From assembly GCA_963971225.1 (NCBI GenBank), contig OZ020269.1, forward strand, positions 88,330,783 through 88,394,782: a DNA stretch of 64,000 nucleotides. The letters are read 5' to 3'. The translations under genes and the position numbers were made by a program. Shown here in pieces: positions 40,395 to 50,200 of the stretch. The DNA comes from Melieria omissa. Taxonomy: Eukaryota; Arthropoda; Insecta; Diptera; Ulidiidae. The stretch's first letter is position 1. Every line of letters begins with the position of its first letter. The notes under the pieces were generated by a model. It made no database searches. It worked only from the letters and a program-made list of their open reading frames with translations, and was not told the origin of the DNA.

Positions 40395-40729
40395 GCCCGA
40401 CCTGGCCTTTCCATGCGAGGCAAACTTCTATACTAAGACAGTCAATCACATAAAGCACAGATAGCGTCTTCTCGATCCGATTTTTCCAAAGTTATAGCCC
40501 TACCTGGTCTTTCCCTCAGGGTTAAATTTCTTAAGTAAGAAAGTCAATCACATAAATCGTGGATAGGATCTCCACGATTTGTCTTTTTTTTGTAATTTGA
40601 GCCAATGTGTACGGGATAACCCCAATTAATGTGAGGCATTGCTTTAGCTCAGAAAGGATATATAGGTTAGGAGACAGGTTTTAGAGAGAAGTGGTTATGG
40701 ACTCTTGTGTTGAGCCCATCAAGATTATA
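40395..40729. repeat. Internally repetitive region
   Basis: The phrase GTCAATCACATAAA followed by (T/G)CACAGATAG or GTGGATAGG occurs twice (about 40441 and 40544). A related piece, ACACAGATAGCGTCT, lies at 41564. It is probably a decayed tandem repeat in which the hAT MITE inserted. Confidence 0.45.
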
Positions 40730-41010
40730 GTGCTAGTGTTCGAACTGGAGTGATGGCAGCAAGCTGCTCATCGCCACTAAGCAATTACCGAAAAAGTATC
40801 GGTAAAATAAAACCACACATGCCACGTTTCAACGATGTTCCAAGGAGTCAATAGAGCTGGATGCCCTACTGTCCCCTATAAGTTTAATCGCACGGTTTTG
40901 CACCCGATCCAGAAGCTTCAAATGGGTTTTTGAAGCCCCTGCCCATAGGTGCGAGTTATACTCCATTTTAGGACGGATATAGGTGGTATAAATAATGCGG
41001 GGATCGGACG
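40730..41010 (-). pseudogene. CR1/Jockey-type LINE remnant, C-terminal end of reverse transcriptase
   Basis: The minus strand reads YTTYIRPKMEYNSHLW, LKLLDRVQNRAIKLIGD, SSSIDSLEHR, then a stop (TGA) and NVACVVLFYRYFFGNC. This is the conserved segment near the end of many insect LINE polyproteins (LLDRVQRRAIKLIGD..LDSLxHRR). The stop codon and missing flanks show it is dead. Confidence 0.8.
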
Positions 41011-41151
41011 GGGTGAACTACTTTTGCACCGCTTTAAGAAGTCGAGGCACTTGGCTGCTTCTTTCGACACACTAAAAATATGATCATTTCAACGAAGATC
41101 GTTCTTAATGGACATGCCCAGAACATCAAGAGCTGCTGATTCCGCAATACT

Positions 41152-41505
41152 CACACCACCCATAGCCAGGGATGTGTTGGGATGTGGGCAGAATCGTTTG
41201 TAGGATAACAGGCAACATTGCCTCTTGCGGCGCCGTTCTCTCTCAATCTCCACAGAGCTGGGTTGCCCGGGGGATTACCCGAAGTGATGGCATCAGACTG
41301 CTTATCTGCTCTTGCCTGAGCAACAAGAGCTACCGATATTCTACTACCACAATATTCTACACCACCCATAGCCAAGAATGTGTTGGGATGTGAGGAGACT
41401 CGATGGTGGTAAAACAGGCAACATTGTGTATTGTGAAGATTAAAATCGGCCCTGTTTCCCTGATTCATATGGCGCCGTTGTCTCTCAATCTCCACAGAGC
41501 TGGGG
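41152..41505. repeat. Imperfect tandem duplication around 200 bp
   Basis: CACACCACCCATAGCCAGGG..GTGTTGGGATGTG at 41152 recurs at 41360, followed each time by CAGGCAACATTG and then CTCTCAATCTCCACAGAGCTGG. The two halves differ in length and internal sequence. Confidence 0.7.
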
Positions 41506-42092
41506 CGCTTTGTGGAGGAGTGTGAGGGATGTGGCTTCCATCGGAAACCAATTTATTCAATTACACAGATAGCGTCTCCTGATTTGGTTCTTTCAACGGA
41601 TACATATTTTAACACTATTTACTACTACAAAATCTGTCACATCAAGCATTGGTACAGTTTCCATGACTCGATTTCTGGTTTAAACAATTATTGAAACCTT
41701 TCAATTTCTTTACCTTTTGTTTGTCATATGTTATGATACAACTTTTCAACAAAAAAGAACATTAAAATTGAAAAACATAAGCGGTATTTGTATATTTGAA
41801 AACTAAGCATAGGTCCCGTTTTTTGCTACTATCTCATATTTCAATTCTCAAGTCTGGATTTGTACGCACAACCATCTGACTGGTGGTTCAACGTATTAAC
41901 TGGACACTGCATCACGTCTTGTTGTGCATGTTTTCTGCTCTTCAAGTGATTGCAGCTTTGAGTCTCACATCAAGAATCTTCAAATCCACTATGAATCTTG
42001 TGTCATTATTAGTATAACTTTTGTTTTTTATAACTCTTTGTCTGTGTCAAAATTGCCATTTACAATTTGATTTGTTTACATAAAAATTCAAA

Positions 42093-42810
42093 ATGAAAAC
42101 TTATAGACCAATTTTCCACGGTTTCACTTGCATTATTGGCTTGAAGTGTCTTCAATTCATTTTCTTACGATCGTATTTTTCATGTTTACCCAGAGTAAAG
42201 GATTACGATTCCGATTATAATGAAAATACTGGTGGTTATAGACTTTTATGTGAGTAACAAAATATGAAACAGTCAGTGAGACAACCTACGATAGATTAAA
42301 TATTATTTCACCACTTAGCCGGCGACTGTGATCCCATCTGGTATACTCTCATACTATCAATAAATTTTACACTCGATGCGATGATTTTCATTTACATGGT
42401 ACGGAGTACGTCTAAGGTGAGCGCTTCGACCCCCAGTTGAACTGTATGAATTTAAACGGATCCGATGTTGTTTAAATTGAATCGTCTACTTGAGTATAGA
42501 ACGGTGCGGTCCAAGAGCGTTTAGGGGGCTATCTGGCAGTACCCCTCCTGGTGTTAACCAATGCGGCAGTAGCATTTTTTGCCTTAATAATTTATCCCAT
42601 CGGAAGCTCAAGAACAAGTTACAACTACCTTTTCAATGTATTTGGGTTGGGTAATGTAACAGTGTCGCTTATGGCAAGATCGAGAGCCAAAAGATTACTA
42701 ATTTTTCGAATACTGCAGTTATATATCTGGCATTAGTGCCACTCTATCATCGTTACGAAGACGCGCGCCGAAGGTATTACGAAAATCGAATGGAAATGAA
42801 TGACTGGTAG
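42093..42810 (+). CDS. Small four-exon membrane protein, unrecognised
   Basis: Exons 42093-42249, 42319-42416, 42500-42650 and 42719-42810 join in phase to give 165 residues and end at TAG. Donors are GTGAGT, GTGAGC and GTAATG. Acceptors are CACTTAG, GAGTATAG and CTGCAG, and the last 68-nt intron has a clear TTACTAAT branch site. An in-frame TAA lies just upstream and the start context is CAAAATG. The protein shows about four hydrophobic segments: near residues 7-25, PIWYTLILSINFTLDAMIFI, YLAVPLLVLTNAAVAFFALI, and VIYLALVPLY. A basic/acidic tail, HRYEDARRRYYENR, follows. It is probably an integral membrane protein with cytoplasmic tail; the function is unknown. No family is recognised. Confidence 0.75.
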
Positions 42811-43006
42811 CAGAGCTCTATGGACTTCTACAAGCAGGGTCGCAGTCTACAGCGCCGGTCTTGTACATTCTCAGCCATAGGTTGCTTAGAAAACCTGTCA
42901 AGAAGTTTGTGTTTCGCTATCTCGTCACGTGTATATTTTATATAGATTTTGGGAGACGGCGTTTGCTATTGATAACTTTTGTAATTTTCTATTGTGTGAT
43001 AAACAG

Positions 43007-43012
43007 AATAAA
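43007..43012 (+). terminator. Polyadenylation signal AATAAA
   Basis: AATAAA about 200 bp after the stop codon of the four-exon membrane gene, a suitable position for its 3' end. Confidence 0.5.
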
Positions 43013-43032
43013 AAGTAATTACAAACGATAAC

Positions 43033-43149
43033 TCGGTGGTTTCAAAAAGTAATGATTTAATATTCATAAAATGCCAAAAACGCCTTTTAATTCGTATGTA
43101 GTTTTAAAATTGATCCTAATATTTCAAAACCCCCCTGAATCTGCCACTG
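43033..43149. repeat. Decayed second copy of hAT-type MITE H
   Basis: Shares ATGCCAAAAACGCCTTTTAA and TGTAGTT..AAAAT with the element at 40221-40394 and ends CTGAATCTGCCACTG. The left end is degraded and no duplication is visible. Confidence 0.65.
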
Positions 43150-43159
43150 ATGGCTTTAT

Positions 43160-43320
43160 TTAACACTAGAAAGACTGCAAGTTTTCCATATCTACAAAGA
43201 CTATATACTATACTATATCCTCTTATATCTCGAAAAGTACATATCGGATTTGGCTAATTGTAATTGTAGAACTAATTGTAGAACCTGATAAGAAAAGAAA
43301 AGTCACTGAAAGAGAAGGAA
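43160..43320 (+). mobile_element. piggyBac-like terminus, isolated
   Basis: Starts TTAACACTAGAAAGACTGCA and continues with about 150 bp similar to the ends at 23750 and 26342 (CTACAAAGACTAT, ATATCTCGAAAAGTACA). It directly follows the MITE fragment at 43149. No matching right end was found downstream. Confidence 0.5.
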
Positions 43321-44849
43321 AGATTGGGATTAGTAGTGGGATTAGTGATGGGATCGATGGATCACAGAATACAGCACATATCTGAACAGGGACCAATGAA
43401 TGACTTTTTGGAGCATTTTTCAGTAAGTCAATTGAACAAACAAATTTCAGAGAGATTATTATAGAGAGAGATTATTGGAGGGCACAAGCACGTAGACATT
43501 GCTGTCCACTTTACCAGAACTATTGCCTTGCCCCTTGAATAGCAGGTACCCGGGCTCGCGCTACTTAGTAGATTAGAGTAGATTTTGCCAGCTTTTGACA
43601 TCAAATTTTTTTCATTCAACGGGTCCGTCACTTTTGTTTTGTCCGTCACTTTATGATTGACTACTGAATCACTCGAGTTCCAGTAGCTCGTCATCTTGTT
43701 ATCCAAAAGCTGGGTATTCACTAATGAAGTGAGCAGCAGTTTCATCGTTTTATGGACACGTCCCAGATGGCCGAGGCACGTCCCCTATTTGGATGAGTAA
43801 TTGGTTCGTCTAGATTGACACCCATCATCAGAGACACATCTGTGGTCAAAAGCTTTAACCGCCTAAGTCGAAAATTGCTGTTTCGAGCAATCTCGTTTTA
43901 AAGTTTTAGCGCGCAGTGTGTTCGTTATGGGAATGCGAATAGGTTTTTTTTAATAACTTTTTTATTTTAAAGTTATAAATTCCCCGATTCAACACAAACG
44001 TAAAGCACAGTTATGGGAACGTGGTGGCATCCATAACTCAATTTCATCTTAAGTCGACTTAAGCGGTTATTGCTTTTGACCACAGATATAGCAAAGAAAC
44101 CAAGACCAAGAATGTTCTGCACCTATTTACCAGTGTCCCTGTCAACTGTTCTGTTGTGAAAACGCAATGATTCTGATTCTCCATTGCATTTGTAATATTT
44201 AAAAAGTAAATTCACAGCTCTCACTGCGTCCATGTGTGTTTTCCCAAATAAAATAAAAATTGTTGACAATGTAATTTCGTAACGATTACCTGATTACCCG
44301 AATACCCTAATGGTCGGATAGTGAAATCTCAAATGATAATGTTTCCTGCCATGATCGTTAAATCAAACCTTTAGAATTTGACTACGTGATCAAAGATTTA
44401 CTAATGATTATGATTTGCAAAATTAGTTAATAGATGATTTCTCTACAAGTTTATTTGTTTTATTTTATTCAAACTGACGTTGATATTTAACATAACTTCG
44501 TGTCAGCAGTTAATAGTCAAAATGAATTATTTTTGCTGTCATTTTTTTATCGATTCATTTATTAAATGTATTTCTTTTATTAAATTAATAATTAATCTTT
44601 AATTAAAATGTAATATATACATGATTTTAGATTTAGATTTTAGATATATTTTATTCTTAAATTTACTTAAATGTCTTTTTACATAACACTAAAGTGTTTT
44701 TTTTTTTAATTTTTAGATCCACTTCGCATGCTGTCTTATAGACCGAGGATAATATGAGCGTCTAAAGTAAACCATCTGTGACCAAACCTGGCGCTATTTC
44801 CTACAACAATTTCGGCACATAATACTAACGACAGCCAATAATTTCAAAA
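43321..44849. other. Gene-free stretch
   Basis: AT-rich with no supportable gene. The last 150 bp are less AT-rich and could be the 5' flank of the candidate exon at 44850. Confidence 0.35.
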
Positions 44850-44874
44850 ATGGCCTTCATAAAATTGCCATGCT
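44850..44874 (+). other. Candidate first coding exon of the SLC17 gene
   Basis: ATG in a CAAAAATGG context opens 25 nt encoding MAFIKLPC and ends T|GTAAGT, an ideal donor in phase 1. The SLC17 exon at 50201 needs exactly that phase; joined, the codon is TTG and the product reads ..KLPCLSIPKRVNL. The full protein would then be 463 residues, normal for SLC17. The link is inference; the intron would be 5.3 kb. Confidence 0.4.
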
Positions 44875-45139
44875 GTAAGTTTACGTCATAAACTTAATAA
44901 ATAATGTCTAAATGAATTTACCTATATAAGATTTTTCTGTAAATGTAAGGATAACATTTAATGTAATTAAAATGGAGAGGTGAATGCAGTATCACCATTA
45001 TATTTTGTTTTTGTTTTTTGGTTTTGATTCTAAATTTTGTATTTTCTGTACTGAAAAAGTGTAGAGATAGTTTCATAAAAAATAGCCAGTTTTTAATGAC
45101 AGCCCCGTAAGTCTTGAAGAGGGTTAATATATTTCGCAG

Positions 45140-45240
45140 AAACTAGTGTCCGACCGAATAATCGGTTTCGACCCAAATAAGTGGTTTCGGTTTCAGTTTC
45201 GGCCAAAAAATGCCCGAACGGCTGAAACCGAAACTTTCTA
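45140..45240. repeat. Fragment of a fold-back repeat
   Basis: GTGTCCGACCGAATAATCGG followed by repeated GGTTTCGG/CCGAAAC phrases in both orientations (CAGTTTCGGCC and CTGAAACCGAAAC). It resembles a hAT-related fold-back fragment without intact ends. Confidence 0.35.
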
Positions 45241-45864
45241 GAATATATTTTACATTTTATTGTGTAGCAGATATATAGTGAAAGGAGGAGTAATTTAAAG
45301 GCCAAGGCAAAGGATTTAATGTCCAAAGAGATTCAGCCAAAGACTTGGAGAAAAAGTTAGATAAAAAATCGTCCGTGCAGGCTAAGGATTCGATGTGCAT
45401 ATGTATTTCGAAAGAAAATAATGCACAGACGAAAATCAAACAATTTTTGCGATTAGCTAAAACCACATCTTAAACACATTGATGTCATGTTTATGAAAAA
45501 TTAAATACTGTAAAAATCACAGCAAATATAAATAGTGCAGCAATATCAGCACGCAATAAGTTTTGCCAAAAACTACAATGTGCCAATCTAAGGGCTAAAA
45601 CACAATTTGGCTATCAGCGAACATTCGTCGGCGGCGAATTGCTTTGTCGATGTGGTTTCAGCCAGCGAAACACAATTACGTCAATGGCGAAATATCGCTG
45701 ATTGCGGGCTGAATTTCGCGCTGTAAAACTCAATTGTCAAGTGTCAAACATACGTCAAAGGACAAATGGCGCCATTTTATAATTCAAATAAATTGTGGAG
45801 TTACCTTGTTCGAGGCATTTCTCACCATAAACAATCATTAACGGAGAAGATGGTAGGTGCCTGC

Positions 45865-46173
45865 CAGGGTTCGGACCTGGCAAATCCAAAATCGTAGTGA
45901 CAAATGCCAAAAAGCGTAGTGAAACTAAAATTTCCGTAGTGAATTTTTGAATTTAGACCAATCCAATTAAATTGACATCCATGCGTTGATCGATGCGTTT
46001 CAAATCCTGCCCTAATTCAGCGACCGGGATTATAAAATGTGCACATTTTCTCCACATTTTGCCTCGGAAAAAATCGTAGTAGATTGGGTCTCAAGCGGAG
46101 TCGAGAAGCAGAATTAAAAATGTTGTGAAAACCGTAGCAGATTCACTACGATCGTAGCAAAGTCCGATCCCTG
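45865..46173. mobile_element. hAT-type MITE with perfect 8-bp duplication
   Basis: 309 bp beginning CAGGGTTCGGACCTGG and ending GTCCGATCCCTG. GTGCCTGC is present at both 45857-45864 and 46174-46181, an exact 8-bp target duplication as made by hAT transposases. The interior repeats CGTAGTGA and has no open frame. Confidence 0.92.
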
Positions 46174-46666
46174 GTGCCTGCTTCAAATTTCACCACGAAG
46201 TAATTCAGTTTTCATGGATCCAGTGTCCCCAGTTGAACTTTAGAATAAGAACATTTTGTAAAAGCAAAGCAAAAGCTGAAATAAGTGAGACTTTTTGTTC
46301 TAAGCCACATCGAGAACGTTTTTGCTACACAGTCTTACATTATTATCTCATGTTGCTAGAATTATCTGCTACCTTACCCAAGATTTAGTAGATAACGTGA
46401 AGGGCAGCATTTTTGTTCCGATAGATAATGAGCCAATCATTAATTTGCACAGATTTAGATTAGTGTTAGAGATTGGTTAGCAGACCATTTGTTTTAATTT
46501 AAATGTCAATTCTTTTAATTTTGCAAACAGCTTAAATTCGTAAGCAATCACTTTATTGACATCAATATATTTTTTAAAACAAGACTGATTTTAATTAAAG
46601 CAAATTGCATAACACAAATAATACATGTTATTTGGAAACGGGCGTTCATTGTACAAAAATATCTGT

Positions 46667-47449
46667 CTAAGAATTACCCTCCAATTTGGTCAATTCTTCA
46701 TACACAGTGGACATAACCTTATATTCAATGCGCAGCAATGCTGCTTGTGGCAGTTGGGCATCGATAATTTTTCGAGCTAAACTTTCAAACAGCATAGATG
46801 TTGTATTTCTTTCATTTGGAGTAGCTGCGAGTTCTTTCACTGTGCCCACACATTCTTGCCGCGCTACTGTTTTTTCTGCATCGGTTTGTTTCTTCGATGT
46901 TTTGTTGCGTTGTGAGCCACTAGCCGATTCATTGTCCAGGAAGGGACTACGTGCACAGTCTGTAAAACCTGTGGATGCGAAGAAATGGGTAATTGAATCT
47001 TCATCGAGCGCGGCGTCCTCTGAGGCACTTTCAAGAGTTCTACAAAAGAATTAAAACCACATAATTAAGACAACAGATTTTGTTAAGTTGGCGCTACACT
47101 TACTCCTCTCTTATATCCTTTAGTCCATCTAAGAAGCTCATTTGGTCCATATATTTCCACCTTTTCTTCTGACTGCCTGATTTAACGTTCAGTCCTCGTT
47201 TTCGCCTTTTATACGTGTCGCGAATCCCCCTCCATCGCTTTCTGCATTCTTCGACTAGATTTATTCATTATTAAACTTATTATTTTAACTTATCATTTTC
47301 GTCTACTTACCGTTCGAATCGCAATTGTGCGCAATTTTTTGCCAGATTTTTTCCTTTTTCTGCATATTTCTATATTGTCCATGAGTCGTATTGTATAATA
47401 TTTCATGCTTTTTTACCTCCTCTATTAAATGTTCATTGAATGTTTGCAT
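46667..47449 (-). CDS. MADF-domain DNA-binding protein
   Basis: Three exons on the minus strand: 47449-47311, 47254-47104 and 47039-46667. Donors are GTAAGT and GTAAGT; phases close to give 220 residues. Residues 1-97 form a MADF (Myb/SANT-like, Adf-1 type) domain: MQTFNEHLIEEVKKHEILY at the start, IWQKIAHNC in the middle, then VEECRKRWRGIRDTYKR and KKRWKYMDQMSFL. A Ser/Asp-rich linker and a C-terminal helical segment (LPQAALLRIEYKVMSTVYEE), weakly BESS-like, follow. Such proteins bind DNA as transcription regulators, and a MADF protein also accompanies the transposase of PIF/Harbinger elements. AGCGAATATTCGC-type repeats lie on both sides, so a transposon origin is possible. It may sit in the first intron of the SLC17 gene, on the opposite strand. 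Confidence 0.85.
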
Positions 47450-47558
47450 TTTTCTTAGTTTTGTTGTTGAAATATTACAATAGTTACAATTGCGTCGTCT
47501 TGGCGTTTTCGCTTCTTGACAAACAGCTGTTTTCAGTGCAAACGGCGAAGTCCTTCTA

Positions 47559-47680
47559 GCGAATATTCGCAGCGAAAACTTTGCTGTCGCTGTGGTTCTG
47601 CGGCAGCGAGTTTTCGCTAACGAATATTCGCTGTCGCTGCGGTTCTGCGGCAGCGAGTATTCGCTAACGAATATTCGCTT
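47559..47680. repeat. 47-bp tandem repeat with CGAATATTCG cores
   Basis: Three units (47574, 47621 and 47668, the last partial) each carry or descend from CGAATATTCGCTGTCGCTG followed by GCGGCAGCGAG. It lies 110 bp upstream of the MADF start. Related phrases (AGCGAACATTCGTCGGCGGC) lie about 2 kb away on the other side of the gene at 45618. Confidence 0.75.
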
Positions 47681-47699
47681 GTGTCATGAGCACCCAGTG

Positions 47700-48640
47700 G
47701 CGATGGGGATGCCAGATGTGATACATTTTTGAAATAAAAGCTGGCAGTTTGAATGTGTCCGAGGCCAGTACTGTTTTTGTTTGCTTTGTAAGATTAAAAC
47801 TATTTTTTGATAAAATTTCGCATACACAAATTTTTATTGTTAACATTGTAAAATACCTTGGAAAATGCGTATATATGATAATTGCAAAAGCGTGACTGCC
47901 GTTTACAATAAACTGAAATGTCAACGCGTTGCATGCTAATAAAAAACGGAAACGTGTAGTTACCAAAAATACGTACAAGCACGCACAGCCGTATATACAT
48001 ATGTACACGCATACAAAATGGTAGACATTTGTAAAAATTGACAAATAATAAAGTGCTTATTGAAAAAGTCCATATTTGCACAAAAAGTCAATCTGCCATT
48101 TTTTTTTCTGACGTTACTTTGTCATTCAATTGCATCACTTGCGAGTGCGGCCTGATGCGACGGCAGGTAGGCAGCCAACGACTTGTGGAAATCTGTGAAA
48201 GAGATTTCAGGTTCACACAAGCTTACGAACGTTTCATTTTAAAGAAATTTGCGATTTTTAAGTACAGGAATTTATGCAAATTTTATGACTAATTTTTACG
48301 ATTTTTTGTTGCTTTGTCTTTAAACAAATCAGACACACACCTACCAGCATTACTTGGAAGGTTTGTGTATAATGAGTTCAGTGTAAATTTTAGCACCGTT
48401 GATATTTCACTTTTGTTCTCATAAAGTTCAATGTCGTCTGGTCCATTTGTCTTGATTGCTATTGTTTATATCAATCAACAGATGCATAGATCGAAGAACG
48501 AACGCAAAATACTAAAAATTTGTTAACTTGAACTTTATTTTAAAGTTCAACTAGTGACCTCATTACTCATTTGTTGATGTTAAAGACTGTTTACTCTCTT
48601 TTTTTATAATATACTGGCTGGGCCCCGCGGCTTTACATGC
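47700..48640. other. Gene-free stretch
   Basis: No supportable gene. At 48613-48635, TGGCTGGGCCCCGCGGC is a GC-rich phrase like the ends of some insect interspersed repeats, and it borders the minisatellite that follows. Confidence 0.4.
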
Positions 48641-49540
48641 AAGTTTGAAGTCAATTGGGCCAATAAATCAAGTTCTTCTTAACATTTTGTTGATCCCATC
48701 AGATTTTTATGAAAAAATACTTGTTTAATTATTTCTTTCACCATATTTGAAGTCAATTGGCGCATTAAATCGTGTTTCACCACACAAACACTTAACCCAT
48801 CGTTGAGCCTCAATTTTCATAAAAGTGAAAAACTCTTGTCGAATTATTTCACATGTTAAGTGCTTTCACAATGTTTGAAGTCAAAAGTCCCATAAAAATT
48901 TTTTTTCTGCATACATACTTTTAACACTTGGTTCACACTGTCAGATTTCAATTTAAAAAATGAAAAACATGTTTCGAATTATTTCTCACTAAGAGTACTT
49001 TCACAAAGTTTGAAGACAATAGGCCCATAAGTTCATGTTTTTTCACAGTTTCTCCATATAAACTCTTAACCCGTCATATTTTTCGAAAAAATTAAAAACA
49101 CGTATCGAACTATTTTACATTTGAAGTACTTTTACCAAGTTTGAAGTTAAAAAGCATAAAAGTCATGTTTCTTCATACAAATTTTTAACCCTTGGCTTAC
49201 TCGTTTAAGTCTTGACTTCCAAAAAAGAGAAAACCATGTCGAATTTTTGATTTAAAGTTTTTTCTCCAACTTGGAAGTCCAAAGGTTAATCGGTTCAAGG
49301 TTTTTTCGTAGTCTTTTGGTATACAAACCTTAACCCTCGGTTCACTCCGCTAAATTATGATATTCGAAAAATTGAAAAATTCGTGTCGAATTATTTTTGA
49401 GTATTTTCACCAAGTTTGAAATCAATAGGCTCATTAAATCTAGTTATTTCATACAAGATCTTAAGCCACGTTTTGTCTCTTCAGACCCCCGAATTAAAAA
49501 AAATCCTATCTTAGCGGAAGTTTATTTTTCACGATGTACC
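48641..49540. repeat. Diverged minisatellite, seven units of about 130 bp
   Basis: Units start with A(A/T)GTTTGAAGTCAAT-like sequence at 48641, 48743, 48871, 49006, 49137, 49268 and 49412. Each contains CATAAA(T)CATGTTT, a CTTAACCC(T)GGTTCAC-like block and TGTCGAATTATTT(C)AC in the same order. The first unit is short and the others are 128-144 bp. Divergence is high, so the array is old. Confidence 0.8.
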
Positions 49541-50200
49541 TAAAGTTCAAATGTCATATCTTTAGCTTTGGCGGTTTAAGTTTCCCTCTTTGGCCAGAAC
49601 TTTATGTAAATTTAATAATTTGTCTAATTATTGCTGAATTGTTGTAATTGCTGTTGAATTTCCTTGTTCTAAGCCTGTTTTTTTATTAATTTTACTGAAT
49701 CACAAACATTCATGGTTATATTTTTGTTTAATAATTTTAAAACAAGCTTAATTTTGCTATCATTCACTAAGTCTGTAAGAACCTTTGGTTCATTTACTTA
49801 ATTTGAATAAACATTTAATTTAAATTAAAAAAAATTCCTCACAAAATATTTGTCAGGCATTTCCTTATTTTTAATGTAATTGTATGAATTCTATTTTTTA
49901 AATATTTAACAATTATAATAAATCGTAATATTTGTATGCAAATCCTAAGTAAATCATTTTCTAGCGATTACTTAATGAAATTAAAAATGAAATACTCCCT
50001 TAAAAACTATTTACAACTCTTTCTTTCTTTTTCTCATCACATTCCATCAGTTTTTGATTTTTATTTACAATCTTATATTACATTGTATATGTTATCAGAA
50101 ACATTTCGGACAAGAATTATTGAGAAGTAATTTTAATTACAAAAATCATATTCGGTTTATTGTTTGGTAATTATTGATTTCTTGCTGTCAATCTTCGTAG
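49541..50200. other. Gene-free stretch upstream of SLC17 exon
   Basis: AT-rich; read here as the end of the intron leading to the exon at 50201. Nothing else recognised. Confidence 0.4.
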
